Below are positions 1 to 8,866 of a DNA stretch of 60,313 nt, one piece after another. The translations under genes were made by a program, and so were the position numbers. The notes under the pieces were generated by a model. That model saw only the letters and a list, made by a program, of their open reading frames with translations, searched no databases and was not told where the DNA came from. Every line of letters begins with the position of its first letter. The stretch's first letter is position 1. Source of the stretch: Flavobacteriales bacterium (lineage in GTDB: Bacteria; Bacteroidota; Bacteroidia; UBA10329); NCBI GenBank assembly GCA_021741155.1, contig JAIOYP010000022.1, forward strand, positions 1 through 60,313, read 5' to 3'.

Positions 1-1
1 C

Positions 2-364
2 AACTATCTGGTCATTCCTGACGAGAAGGAAGACATTCAATCGGAAGTAAACAAAGCAGTGAATTCTGGTGCAGACATGATCATTTTCACAGGTGGAACA
101 GGTCTTTCTAAAAGGGATGTAACGCCCGAAGCCATTGTTCCCATGTTGGATAGAGAAATTCCTGGCATAGCGGAAGCAGTAAGAAACTACGGTCAGGACA
201 GAACGCCTTATTCCATGTTGTCGCGAACGGTTTCGGGAGTAATTGGTGAAACGCTTGTATTGGCACTTCCGGGTTCAACCAATGGCGCACGGGAAAGCAT
301 GGATGCGTTGTTCCCACCGCTACTCCACATTTTCGGTATTTTGAAAGGCGCAAGACACGATTAA
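2..364 (+). CDS. moaB: Molybdopterin adenylyltransferase-type protein (MogA/MoaB family), 5'-truncated
   Basis: The reading frame is open from the window edge, so the true start lies upstream and only the last ~120 residues are visible. The segment TGGTGLSKRDVTPEA is the signature of the MoCF-binding fold shared by MogA, MoaB and CinA, and a second family motif, LPGSTNGARESMDALFP, follows near the C terminus. The family adenylylates molybdopterin before molybdenum insertion. In Bacteroidota this domain is often the C-terminal half of a MoaC/MoaB fusion, and the truncation prevents deciding that here. The role fits a cluster that also holds moaA (about 11 kb) and the molybdoenzyme NarG. Mog and MoaB cannot be separated from this fragment. 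Confidence 0.8.
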   Translation, partial: NYLVIPDEKEDIQSEVNKAVNSGADMIIFTGGTGLSKRDVTPEAIVPMLDREIPGIAEAVRNYGQDRTPYSMLSRTVSGVIGETLVLALPGSTNGARESMDALFPPLLHIFGILKGARHD

Positions 365-367
365 TAG

Positions 368-748
368 ATGTCGGTTTTTAGCTACAATAGCAACCATAAA
401 GTGATTGTTGCAATCTTCGTTATTCTCATATCAGCAGCTGGGTTTTACTTGCGTGATCGAGAGAAACCCAAGTACAGCAACGGTCAGGCTAAGCAAATTG
501 GCAGTCAGGTGGATGGCCGTAATCATGGACAATGGATCTGGTATTTTGCCAATGGCAAGAAGAAGATGCAGGGGAGTTTTATTAAAGGAGAACGCGAAGG
601 TGTTTGGATTACTTTTTCCGAACGGGGAGATACACTAACGAAGGCCAATTACAAGAAGGATCGGCTAAATGGGAAATACACCGTTTACGGTTCACAGAAC
701 CAGGCGGAACAAATCTTATTGTACAAGGATGACCGTTTGCAGAAGTAG
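368..748 (+). CDS. Small MORN-like (YwqK-type) repeat protein with N-terminal membrane anchor
   Basis: The start is 3 bases after the molybdopterin gene, so the two are probably co-transcribed. The protein has 126 residues. One hydrophobic segment (about residues 11-28) could anchor it in the inner membrane. After it come repeated units of the form NG.xxGxWxxY/F (HGQWIWYFANGKKKMQGSF, EREGVWITF, RLNGKYTVY), as in MORN or YwqK-like proteins. Such repeats are common in Bacteroidota and their function is generally unknown. Nothing in the sequence ties it to molybdopterin chemistry apart from position. Confidence 0.65.
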   Translation: MSVFSYNSNHKVIVAIFVILISAAGFYLRDREKPKYSNGQAKQIGSQVDGRNHGQWIWYFANGKKKMQGSFIKGEREGVWITFSERGDTLTKANYKKDRLNGKYTVYGSQNQAEQILLYKDDRLQK

Positions 749-836
749 CCAATATTAGGAAGGAACTGAAGTGGTTTGCTAACTTGGAAATGGACACAGG
801 TGCAGCAAGCGCGTAGAAATAAGTAATCGTGAAAAA

Positions 837-861
837 AAAACGGCCCACAATGAGCCGTTTT
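837..861. terminator. Bidirectional intrinsic terminator
   Basis: AAAACGGC and GCCGTTTT form an 8-bp stem with a 9-base loop. The stem is preceded by an A-run and followed by a T-run, so it can stop transcripts from both sides. It lies between the convergent genes ending at 748 (+) and 885 (-). Confidence 0.8.
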
Positions 862-884
862 TATTTCATACTAATCTCCTTTTT

Positions 885-1367
885 TTAAGGAAGTTCGAAC
901 CGGGTTTCCCACAACTTACCAGTAGTCGTATTTTTAGCCGCCACCTCCAAGAATTCGTCCTTTCCTTCTTTGATTAAATAACGCTTTTGGATGATATTTT
1001 CTCCTGAGCGGCCTTCAATTCCTTCACCATCAATCTTGTCACCAATCCTTGGTAAAAAAGGAAATCGTAAGGTCATCGTCTCATCATCAGTTTTTACCAA
1101 GGTTGATGCCTGCTGAAACAAAACTTCTTCGAATTTCTCTTGGGCTATTTCTTCATTAATCTCCTCGTTTGCCTTCGGATTTAACTGTGATATCCAACCG
1201 TGGAATGCATCAACTGCCAGCTCTTTCACAGCATCTTGAATGTAAAACGGAAAAGGGGAACGAACATGTGAATGATCTGAGAACCAGAATACAAAGGTCT
1301 GTTGCACCATTTCACTGTTGGCAAGCTGTTCTTTTGTTGGAGTACTCATATCAACGGTTGTCTTCAT
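885..1367 (-). CDS. Conserved-looking hypothetical protein, divergent from narK1
   Basis: I do not recognise this 160-residue protein. It has no signal peptide, membrane segment or cysteine motif. The middle is acidic and helical (residues about 65-90), and the C-terminal half looks like beta strands. An alternative start is Met7 (about 1349). It is transcribed away from narK1, and the palindrome at 1453-1468 lies 85 bases before its start codon, so it may share anaerobic control with the transporter. That is inference from position only. The terminator at 837-861 follows it. Confidence 0.55.
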   Translation of the reverse strand: MKTTVDMSTPTKEQLANSEMVQQTFVFWFSDHSHVRSPFPFYIQDAVKELAVDAFHGWISQLNPKANEEINEEIAQEKFEEVLFQQASTLVKTDDETMTLRFPFLPRIGDKIDGEGIEGRSGENIIQKRYLIKEGKDEFLEVAAKNTTTGKLWETRFELP

Positions 1368-1452
1368 GTTTTCGGTTGTAAAACTATCAACAGTTCCATA
1401 AAATGGTTCTGTTTTCGCAATTGCGAAGGTCTACTGATACAGAGCGGCACAT

Positions 1453-1468
1453 TATGACCTGTATCATA
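1453..1468. promoter_or_regulatory. Crp/Fnr-like operator, exact TATGA-N6-TCATA
   Basis: The sequence TATGACCTGTATCATA lies in the divergent region between the hypothetical gene (start 1367) and narK1 (start 1579). It matches exactly the half-sites seen before narK2 and the cytochrome c gene. The spacing TGA-N6-TCA is typical of Crp/Fnr-family sites. The distance to narK1 is 110 bases, longer than at the other sites. Confidence 0.7.
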
Positions 1469-1578
1469 TTGTAGTGTGCCTATCATCATGATTCTTCCTT
1501 TTATAGGCAGATACTTTCACCCCCAAATTAGGAAATGTATCATTCTCCAGTTCTTTAGTACTAACCAAAACAAATAAA

Positions 1579-3141
1579 ATGGCAAAAACAGCCGATTCTG
1601 ACAAATTCAAACTCTTTGACTTCGGCAAAGAGGAAATCAGGGTATTGCACCTGACGTGGTTCGCATTCTTCCTGACGTTTTTCGTGTGGTTCAATTTTGC
1701 TCCTATGATTAGCTACATGCTGGAGGATCTCAAATCGATTGGACTTGATAAGACGCATATTAAGGCTCTACTCATCTGTAACGTGGCACTTACCATTCCT
1801 GGTAGGGTGATTATCGGTGCCATGGTCGATAAATACGGGCCGCGGAGGGTGTTTGCAGGACTCATGGTCATCATGGCCATACCTGGGCTTATGTTCGCCT
1901 TCGGTACCTCGTTCACACAATTGCTCATCTCACGGCTTTTACTATCGGTTATAGGTGCTGGCTTTGTAATCGGTATTAGAATGACCGGACAGTGGTTTCC
2001 GCCAAAGCATATTGGTCGTGCAGAAGGTTTCTACGCTGGCTGGGGAAACTTCGGGTCTGCGGCAGCGGCCTTCACCATCCCTGCGCTTGCACTGTATGTT
2101 TTCGGAGGATGGAGATGGTCTATGGCCTTCAGTTCCATCATCTGTGCAGTTTATGGTGTGTTTTATTACTTTGCAGCAAGAGACCTTCCAAAAGAAGGAG
2201 CAACCAAATCGTATCACTTTGTGGCCGCTAAAAAGGTTGGGCCCATGTTGGTCTCATCATACGGTGATTTGGTTCAATATATCGTTTGGTCATTCCCACT
2301 CTATGGAGCCTTAGGTATTCTTGCTTGGAGATTGGGAGGATTGATTGTTAACGGGGAACCTGTCATCTCATCAACCATGGTAAATGTGACTTATCTGATT
2401 TTGGCCGTGTGGTATCTATGGACGGTCTATGGAATAATAAAGGAAAACCTGCCGCATTTGAAAGCGGGCGTGGCAGAAGAGGATAAGTATCATTGGGGTA
2501 GTGTTGCGGCATTGAACACAACCTACTTCGCAAACTTCGGGGCCGAGTTGGCGGTTGTTTCCATGCTTCCATGGTTCTTCCTGACGGTTTTCGAAAATCT
2601 GACCAACGCTGCTGGTGATAAGGTAATGACACCTGTCCTTGCTGGACTTGTGGCTGGTTCGTTTGCCTTTATCAATCTGGTAGCAAGACCTTTGGGAGGC
2701 TATCTGTCTGACACGATGACCAAAAGAAAAACCACCATGCTTATTTACATGGCAGGTATTGCAATTGGTTTCTTTGGAATGGGAATGATTGCCCAGTACG
2801 GGCCGATTGACGCAGAAGGTGTTCAGACCATTGTTCCCATGTTCGAAGGAATGTGGTGGTTGGTTGTGGCTGTAATCATCACCATGACATGTTCCATGTT
2901 CGTGCAAGGTGCTGAGGGTGCAACCTTTGCGTTCGTTCCACTCATCAATCCGAAAATTCAGGGTAAGATTGCTGGTATGTCAGGAGCCTATGGGAATGTT
3001 GGTGCTGTAGTTTACCTCGTTATCTACTCATTGGTTGATGCCAAAACGTTCTTCATGATTACAGCGGCTGGTGCCGCCATCAGCTTGGTTTTTTGCTGGA
3101 TTATGCTTAAAGAACCCAAACATTCACACGCGGACGAATAA
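1579..3141 (+). CDS. narK: NarK-type nitrate/nitrite MFS transporter, first copy
   Basis: This 520-residue inner-membrane protein has about 12 membrane segments of the major facilitator superfamily. The loop GAMVDKYGPRRVF is the MFS motif between TM2 and TM3. The two glycine-rich nitrate-signature stretches of the NarK family are visible as GWGNFGSAAAAF (about 154-165) and GAYGNVGAVVYL (about 472-483). The family exchanges nitrate and nitrite or imports nitrate with protons. A second narK follows after a terminator, so the two are separate transcription units rather than the fused NarK1K2 known in some denitrifiers. Which of the two is the proton symporter cannot be told here. The start has the usual A-rich Bacteroidota leader and an operator 110 bases upstream. 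Confidence 0.93.
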   Translation: MAKTADSDKFKLFDFGKEEIRVLHLTWFAFFLTFFVWFNFAPMISYMLEDLKSIGLDKTHIKALLICNVALTIPGRVIIGAMVDKYGPRRVFAGLMVIMAIPGLMFAFGTSFTQLLISRLLLSVIGAGFVIGIRMTGQWFPPKHIGRAEGFYAGWGNFGSAAAAFTIPALALYVFGGWRWSMAFSSIICAVYGVFYYFAARDLPKEGATKSYHFVAAKKVGPMLVSSYGDLVQYIVWSFPLYGALGILAWRLGGLIVNGEPVISSTMVNVTYLILAVWYLWTVYGIIKENLPHLKAGVAEEDKYHWGSVAALNTTYFANFGAELAVVSMLPWFFLTVFENLTNAAGDKVMTPVLAGLVAGSFAFINLVARPLGGYLSDTMTKRKTTMLIYMAGIAIGFFGMGMIAQYGPIDAEGVQTIVPMFEGMWWLVVAVIITMTCSMFVQGAEGATFAFVPLINPKIQGKIAGMSGAYGNVGAVVYLVIYSLVDAKTFFMITAAGAAISLVFCWIMLKEPKHSHADE

Positions 3142-3145
3142 GATT

Positions 3146-3178
3146 GAAAAGGGAGATTCATATTGAATCTCCCTTTTC
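3146..3178 (+). terminator. Strong hairpin terminator after narK1
   Basis: A perfect 15-bp stem (GAAAAGGGAGATTCA with its complement) closes on a 3-base loop, four bases after the narK1 stop. The right arm contains TTTT. It ends two bases before the operator palindrome of narK2. Confidence 0.85.
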
Positions 3179-3180
3179 GA

Positions 3181-3210
3181 TATTAATTATGATATGCATC
3201 ATAATTAATA
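3181..3210. promoter_or_regulatory. 30-bp palindromic operator before narK2
   Basis: The arms TATTAATTATGAT and ATCATAATTAATA are perfect 13-bp complements around the centre ATGC. The core, 3188-3203, is TATGATATGCATCATA, an exact TATGA-N6-TCATA. It lies 65 bases before the narK2 start. It is the longest and most symmetrical of the operator-like sites in the window. Confidence 0.8.
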
Positions 3211-3268
3211 AGCAATCATAGAGATAGTTTCGAATAATCTTTACACTAAAACAACTAAAACCAATACC

Positions 3269-4840
3269 ATGGCAGTAAATATTGATAAGTGGGATGTTGA
3301 GGACGACAAGTTCTGGAACTCCACAGGAAAGAAAATAGCCAATAAGAACCTCTGGCTCTCCATTCCAGCATTGCTTCTTGCATTTGCTGTGTGGATTATG
3401 TGGGGCATGCTCATTACCTACATGAAGGATTTTGGTTTCACCTTCGGTCTGCTTGAGGGATTGACCGCAGGAACACCTGAATACGAGAAAGCACTTGGCA
3501 CCATCAATAATATGTACTATACATTGCCTGCCATTGCAGGTTTAGCAGGTGCAACACTAAGATTGCCCAACTCATTTCTGATTGCATTATGTGGTGGAAG
3601 AAATGTGATTTCGGTAACAACAGCACTGCTCATAATCCCAGCTGTCGGTGCGGGAATCGGTCTGAGCAACATTAACACATCGTATGAATTTTTTGCCGCC
3701 ATGGCGTTACTGTCTGGTTTTGGAGGTGGAAATTTCTCCTCTTCCATGAACAACATCAGTTATTTCTATCCCAAGAAGATGCAGGGATATGCTCTCGGTA
3801 TGAATGCTGGTATCGGAAACTTGGGTGTTGCCACCATGCAAAAACTCATTCCACTGGTGGTTCCATTTGTGTTCTTCGGAGCGGTTGGTACAGGAGCAGT
3901 GGCTGGGGTTGATTTTGCTGGAATACAGAATGCAGGTTGGGTATGGGTTCCTCTTTTGGTAGCATCTTCCTTGGCAGCTTTCTTCGGAATGAACTGCGTT
4001 GTGTCTGGAACGCCTGAATTGCCAACAACCGCACACGGTATAACAAACACACTTATTCTTGTGGGGCTCGGTCTTGTGGCTGCCGCAGTGGGCGGTTACC
4101 TTTTGGTAGGACTGGAAGTGAACATGTGGATTGTGCTTCCAGTGGTTATTATTCTAACGGTTTTGTTGATGAAATATGCCACACCAGGTGCTATAAGAGG
4201 AAACCTGAACAAGCAGTTGTCTATCCTTGGCGATAAACACAACTGGATTATGACCATTATCTATACCATGACCTTCGGTTCATTCATCGGATATTCTGCT
4301 GCCTTCCCAAAACTGTGTCAGGATATTTTCCCAACTGCAGATTATCGTCTGTGGGTTTTCATGGGGCCTATGATTGGTGCGCTTATCCGCCCTGTAGGAG
4401 GTATTATTGCAGATAAAGTGAACAGTGGAGCCAAGGTTACCATGTGGAGCACCATCTTTCAGATTATTGCTGCACTTGCAGTAGCTTATTTTGTGATACA
4501 AGCGCGTGAGGTACGTGAAGCTGGTGGCGATACGCTTACTTACTGGTGGCCATTCTTTGGTGCCTTCATGGTGCTGTTCCTTACAACAGGTATCGGTAAT
4601 GGATCAACATTCAGAAGTATTCCGTACATATTCAGTAAGGAAAAAACAGGGCCAGTGCTTGGTTGGACAGCAGCTATCGCTGCTTATGGTGCCTTCATTA
4701 TTCCGAAGGTATTCGGTGAACAGATTAAGGCTGGACATGCAGAATATGCACTTTACGGATTTGCCGTGTATTACGTGCTCTGTCTGATTCTGAACTGGTG
4801 GTACTACCAAGGGCCGAAGCGAGAATTCGACAATCCTTAA
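3269..4840 (+). CDS. narK: NarK-type nitrate/nitrite MFS transporter, second copy
   Basis: This 523-residue membrane protein has about 12 helices. A cytoplasmic N-terminal tail of about 30 residues (FWNSTGKKIANKNLW) precedes TM1, a feature of the NarK2-like branch. The family motifs GFGGGNFSSSMNNISYFYPKK and NAGIGNLGVATMQ are clear, the latter being the first nitrate signature. The second signature is altered to GWTAAIAAYGAFIIPK. It is quite different in sequence from the upstream copy, so this is not a recent tandem duplication. It has its own operator at 3181-3210 and its own terminator. It probably works with the first copy to import nitrate and export nitrite for the cytoplasmic NarG. Confidence 0.93.
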   Translation: MAVNIDKWDVEDDKFWNSTGKKIANKNLWLSIPALLLAFAVWIMWGMLITYMKDFGFTFGLLEGLTAGTPEYEKALGTINNMYYTLPAIAGLAGATLRLPNSFLIALCGGRNVISVTTALLIIPAVGAGIGLSNINTSYEFFAAMALLSGFGGGNFSSSMNNISYFYPKKMQGYALGMNAGIGNLGVATMQKLIPLVVPFVFFGAVGTGAVAGVDFAGIQNAGWVWVPLLVASSLAAFFGMNCVVSGTPELPTTAHGITNTLILVGLGLVAAAVGGYLLVGLEVNMWIVLPVVIILTVLLMKYATPGAIRGNLNKQLSILGDKHNWIMTIIYTMTFGSFIGYSAAFPKLCQDIFPTADYRLWVFMGPMIGALIRPVGGIIADKVNSGAKVTMWSTIFQIIAALAVAYFVIQAREVREAGGDTLTYWWPFFGAFMVLFLTTGIGNGSTFRSIPYIFSKEKTGPVLGWTAAIAAYGAFIIPKVFGEQIKAGHAEYALYGFAVYYVLCLILNWWYYQGPKREFDNP

Positions 4841-4866
4841 TTCGGATTTGTTAGTGATAGAATTAC

Positions 4867-4898
4867 AAGGCCATTCGACCAAGTCGGATGGCCTTTTT
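4867..4898 (+). terminator. Intrinsic terminator after narK2
   Basis: AAGGCCATTCGAC pairs with GTCGGATGGCCTT (13 bp, one G-T position, 3-base loop) and a TTTTT run follows. It lies 27 bases after the narK2 stop. It also shows that the next gene starts at 4930, not at an in-frame ATG inside the hairpin (4888). Confidence 0.85.
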
Positions 4899-4929
4899 CT
4901 CTACTTTTAGGTGCTTACCAAACGTTCAA

Positions 4930-6420
4930 ATGCAGCTCTCCAACAGCAATAAATTCCTATCATTCACTGGCAGCATTGGCGATTTGGCACATGCTGATAT
5001 TCTCAGTGTTGAAAGTTCTTGCACTGTAGAGAAAGCTTCTGAATTATTGGTGAGGCCAGATATTGAATATCTGGTTGTGATGGAAAAAGGTGTTCCCGCA
5101 GGTATGGTGAGCAAGGATGACGTGATAACCCACGGAATGCTCAAACGCGATTCGCTCGATGCGCCCATTTCCGATATCATGAATTCACAGATTGTATCTG
5201 TAGAAAAGAGCGCCCAGGTGTTCGAAAGCCTGATGTTTATGGTGCGGCATGATCTGAAATATCTGCTCGTGACCGAAGGGAATAAACCGCTTGGGGTAGT
5301 TACACAGGACGATTGGCTGGTGGACCAGATTAACTATCCGACCATGCTGCTGCGCAAAATTCAAGACGCTCAGACCATGGAAAAGCTGGTGGTATTGCAG
5401 GAAGAGGCCAAAGAAACGGTCTGGAAGAACTTTATCGACCAAGGGAATGCCAGATCTTTGACCAATATCGTTACGATGGTGAACGATACCACCACCAAGC
5501 GTATTATTCAGATGGCTTTGGATGAAATGCGGAAGAATGGAAAGGGCATTCCACCCGTTCCGTTTGCTTGGATAGGTATGGGAAGCGAGGGCCGAAAGGC
5601 ACAGACGCTAAGCACAGATCAAGATAATGGCATCATCTATCAGGATGATGAAGAATTGGATGCTTCGGAAACGAAGAAGTGGTTTCTGGAATTTGCAAAA
5701 CTGATAACAGCCAAGCTTGACCAATGCGGATTTCCTTTTTGCGAAGGAAACATTATGGCCACCAATCCTGAGCTGTGCAACCCAATCACGGAATGGAAAA
5801 AAATGTTCACCCGCATCATGACAAAGGCTGATGCGAAAGAACTTTTAGAAGCATCCATCTACTTTGATTTCAGATGCATTTATGGCAAAAAAGAGCTGGT
5901 TGATGCGTTGTGGGAACATCTATTTGCAGCACGAGAAACACACACTTTATTCATGAGACATTTGGCAGAGAACATGCTGGAAGCCAGTCGTCCACCTATC
6001 AAAAACCTAAAATGGCTGTTGCCAGAGTTCCTGAATTTGACTCCAGCACCGTTCAATCTTAAACGGGAGGCAAGCGCACCGCTCGATGCGGCCATCAGGT
6101 TACTGGCGCTGAACGATAATATTTCAGAGACACACACATTGGAACGGTTGCAGAAGGTGATGGAAAAAGGAAATATGCCAAAGTCATTGGCAGATGAGGT
6201 CCATCATGCCTTCGATTTCATACTACGGCTCAGGTTTCGACTGGAATTCAAAGCCAAAAACCGAACGAATGCCACTGACACCAAACACATGGTAGACGTT
6301 TCTGAACTACTGCCGTTACAGGTTAAAAATTTGAAAAGTGCTCTAAGAACGATCTATCAGTTGCAAGATTATGCTTTTAAACAGGTTACGCAAACCAGCG
6401 TGCCTTGGTCAATGAGATAG
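4930..6420 (+). CDS. CBS-pair / DUF294 putative nucleotidyltransferase
   Basis: The protein has 496 residues. A CBS-domain pair occupies about residues 15-135 (IEYLVVMEKGVPAGMVSKDD and LKYLLVTEGNKPLGVVTQDD). A GlnD-like DUF294 nucleotidyltransferase domain follows, with the GSEGR...TLSTDQDNGIIY motif near residues 218-238, and then the DUF294 C-terminal helical domain. Many relatives carry a cyclic-nucleotide domain at the N terminus, which is missing here. The start at 4930 is chosen because the upstream in-frame ATG falls inside the narK2 terminator. The next gene begins 2 bases after the stop, so the two form an operon. This pairing of a DUF294 protein with a membrane-tethered exonuclease is known in proteobacteria, often beside acetate or solute transporters. 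Here it sits beside nitrate transporters. The substrate is unknown. Confidence 0.88.
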   Translation: MQLSNSNKFLSFTGSIGDLAHADILSVESSCTVEKASELLVRPDIEYLVVMEKGVPAGMVSKDDVITHGMLKRDSLDAPISDIMNSQIVSVEKSAQVFESLMFMVRHDLKYLLVTEGNKPLGVVTQDDWLVDQINYPTMLLRKIQDAQTMEKLVVLQEEAKETVWKNFIDQGNARSLTNIVTMVNDTTTKRIIQMALDEMRKNGKGIPPVPFAWIGMGSEGRKAQTLSTDQDNGIIYQDDEELDASETKKWFLEFAKLITAKLDQCGFPFCEGNIMATNPELCNPITEWKKMFTRIMTKADAKELLEASIYFDFRCIYGKKELVDALWEHLFAARETHTLFMRHLAENMLEASRPPIKNLKWLLPEFLNLTPAPFNLKREASAPLDAAIRLLALNDNISETHTLERLQKVMEKGNMPKSLADEVHHAFDFILRLRFRLEFKAKNRTNATDTKHMVDVSELLPLQVKNLKSALRTIYQLQDYAFKQVTQTSVPWSMR

Positions 6421-6421
6421 A

Positions 6422-8578
6422 ATGATTGATCTAAAGGACACACGAAAAAAACATTGGATTTTCTTCGGACTTACGGGTCTTGGGGCTGTGGCGGTCATCA
6501 TGCTAATCGGTTATCTGTTCTGGAGCGATATGTCCGAAGAGGAAAAGGCCATGACGCTTCAACTGCACGATCGTTTCGTGATTTACACGGCCGTGGCACT
6601 GGGCATCATGCTGCTCATCAGCTCACAATTCATCCTTTACATCTTCCGCAATTATATTGCTCCGATTGAAAAACTGATTGAGGAAACCCGATTGATAACC
6701 GTTGCGAATGCCAAGTATCGTATCAAGCCAGAAGGAGCTACCGAAACACATGATCTTACTGCCGTAATCAACGAGTTGGCTGACTCATACATCACGCTTA
6801 AAACGGATGTTCGGAACATAGTAAAGCAGTCGCAAGCAGGGTTTGATGTGGAGAAAAAGCGACTGGAAACACTCATGTCTCAAATTCCTGAAGGCGTGGT
6901 TGTCTGTAATTACGATGGCAGAATTTTGCTTTTCAACCATCAGGCACATAAACTCTTCTCTTCGGATGATGTAGATGATGAGAACACAGATGCAGGAATG
7001 CTTGGTCTTGGCCGTTCCATATTCGGGATCTGCAATCGAAATCCTATCATTCACGCACTCAATTTCCTACAGAACAGACTGAACGAAGGTCAAAACAATC
7101 CAACCTTCAATTTTATCACCATTAGAAAAGGCACGCAGTTTCTACGAGTTAACATGGCTGTTGTGCTTGCCAGCGAAGAAGATGATGCCGTGGTTTCTGG
7201 TTACGTTCTGACCTTCAGCGATATCACCCACGAAATCATAAGCAGCAGCCAGCGCGATATTTTTCTTCAATCACTTACCATCGGACTGCAATCGGGCTTG
7301 GGACAAATTGCTGGAGCGGCAAAAACGTTGGCGAACAATCCCAAACTGAAAGGAGAATTCAGTTCAGAAACGGATACAATTAAAATGAACGTTGACGGAA
7401 TTTTGGCACAGATAGATCAGATTGCGGTGCAGCACGCAAACCGACTGGACGAACCGAAAGACACAGAGTTCATTCTAAGTAACGAGCTTATTCAGATGTT
7501 GGTTGAAGACATCAGGAAACAGTTCAATATTGATGTTAGAATTGATATTGAAGAAGGGCTTTGGCTTCAAATAGCCAGTTACACCATTATCCGTGGCGTG
7601 ATGTATTTCCTTGGTCAACTCACCAATCATGTTGACATTGGGGCTGTGGATCTTGCGCTTCATAAACAGGATGATAATGCTGTGTTAAAATTGGTTTGGG
7701 AAGGCAGACCGATTCAAATTAAGACCATTTTGGAATGGAAGCAATGTCCGTTGATGACACAGGCCAAAAAGAAAGACCAATACAGCTTTAGCAGTCTGTT
7801 GATCGGTGAAGATGAAAACACGGAACTGCAACTAGATGATATGGCAACAAGCGTTCGCTTTCAAATGCCTGTTCAAAAACCTGAGTCCAATAGGAGTGCT
7901 GAGCACGTTAAAAATTCCAGGCCAGTTTATTATGAGTTGGATCTCTTCAGTCATGAAAGCCAGAGTACCGATTTGGATGATATGCTGTTGAGCGAATTGA
8001 GCTACGTGGTTTTTGACACCGAAACAACGGGCCTCGACCCAAGTGGCGGAGATGAGATTATTTCCATTGCGGGCGTTCGCATCATCAATGGCAAACTACA
8101 TAGCGAAGACACCTTTGATCAACTCGTAAATCCGAAAAGGAACATTCCGCTGGTTTCTCTCAAAATCCATGAGATTTACCCAGAAATGCTGGCCGACAAA
8201 CCGACCATTGATAAGATCCTTCCTCGTTTTTACCGCTATGCGGAGAATTCAGTTCTCGTGGCTCACAATGCTTCTTTCGATATGCGTTTTCTCCAAATTA
8301 AGGAGGAACAAACGGGCGTTCGATTTACCAACCCCGTGCTCGATACATTGCTGCTTTCCGCTGTTTGTCACCCAAAACAGGAATTGCATAACATGGAAGA
8401 TATTTCTGAACGTTTGGGAATTGAACTGGTGGGAAGACACACGGCACTTGGTGATTCCATAGTCACGGCTGAAATTCTGCTGAAGCTTATTCCAATTTTG
8501 GAAGCAAAAGGGATTAAAACGCTAAGGCAGGCGCGTGAAGAAAGTATGAAGACTTCCTATGCGCGCATAAGTTTCTAA
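6422..8578 (+). CDS. Membrane sensor (HAMP/PAS/degenerate kinase core) fused to DEDDh 3'-5' exonuclease
   Basis: The protein has 718 residues. Two membrane helices lie at about 11-33 and 50-73. A HAMP-like linker and coiled coil (75-150) follow, then a PAS-like domain (about 150-275). Next is a region shaped like a histidine-kinase core, but the dimerisation helix (LQSGLGQIAGAAKTL) has no phosphorylatable His-Glu pair and no clear ATP-binding N-box. The C-terminal ~190 residues are a DnaQ-family exonuclease with all DEDDh residues: D532 and E534 in DTETTGL, D620 in HNASFDMRF, H673 and D678 in GRHTALGDS. The start lies 2 bases after the DUF294 gene, so they are probably co-transcribed. The exonuclease is therefore held on the cytoplasmic face of the membrane under a sensor. 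Whether it acts on DNA, RNA or a nucleotide is not known. Confidence 0.88.
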   Translation: MIDLKDTRKKHWIFFGLTGLGAVAVIMLIGYLFWSDMSEEEKAMTLQLHDRFVIYTAVALGIMLLISSQFILYIFRNYIAPIEKLIEETRLITVANAKYRIKPEGATETHDLTAVINELADSYITLKTDVRNIVKQSQAGFDVEKKRLETLMSQIPEGVVVCNYDGRILLFNHQAHKLFSSDDVDDENTDAGMLGLGRSIFGICNRNPIIHALNFLQNRLNEGQNNPTFNFITIRKGTQFLRVNMAVVLASEEDDAVVSGYVLTFSDITHEIISSSQRDIFLQSLTIGLQSGLGQIAGAAKTLANNPKLKGEFSSETDTIKMNVDGILAQIDQIAVQHANRLDEPKDTEFILSNELIQMLVEDIRKQFNIDVRIDIEEGLWLQIASYTIIRGVMYFLGQLTNHVDIGAVDLALHKQDDNAVLKLVWEGRPIQIKTILEWKQCPLMTQAKKKDQYSFSSLLIGEDENTELQLDDMATSVRFQMPVQKPESNRSAEHVKNSRPVYYELDLFSHESQSTDLDDMLLSELSYVVFDTETTGLDPSGGDEIISIAGVRIINGKLHSEDTFDQLVNPKRNIPLVSLKIHEIYPEMLADKPTIDKILPRFYRYAENSVLVAHNASFDMRFLQIKEEQTGVRFTNPVLDTLLLSAVCHPKQELHNMEDISERLGIELVGRHTALGDSIVTAEILLKLIPILEAKGIKTLRQAREESMKTSYARISF

Positions 8579-8617
8579 TCCGTACGGGAATTGATGGTCT
8601 CGGCCATCACATTCAAT

Positions 8618-8633
8618 CATAATATATATCATA
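8618..8633. promoter_or_regulatory. Degenerate Crp/Fnr-like operator before the porin gene
   Basis: CATAATATATATCATA has one exact half-site (TCATA) at the TGA-N6-TCA spacing. The left half is CATAA instead of TATGA. It lies 233 bases before the chosen porin start, or 119 before the longest possible start, so its role is less certain than for the other sites. Confidence 0.4.
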
Positions 8634-8866
8634 ATCTATCATGTTGCATGTCACTACATGGTCTATTGCGCGGCCTACATTCGCGCATGGATAGAGACTG
8701 TTTAACAGTTCTTTTCCTCATGAAAAGGAATTCGTCTTAAATCGAACAAGTCATGTTAGGTAGTAGCATACATAGTTCCGGTTTACACCCCGAATCAGGG
8801 GGCTATTCAAAATACAACATGAAAACTTTAAACCAACGACAGAAACCTGTCATAAAATCAAATAAA

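Noticed and set aside
885..925. GTTCGAACC stretch resembling a tRNA T-loop
   Set aside because: No acceptor stem or anticodon arm can be drawn, and it is inside the coding frame of the hypothetical protein.
4888..4929. Longer N terminus for the CBS-DUF294 protein
   Set aside because: The ATG at 4888 lies inside the narK2 terminator hairpin; the next in-frame ATG at 4930 fits the conserved start.
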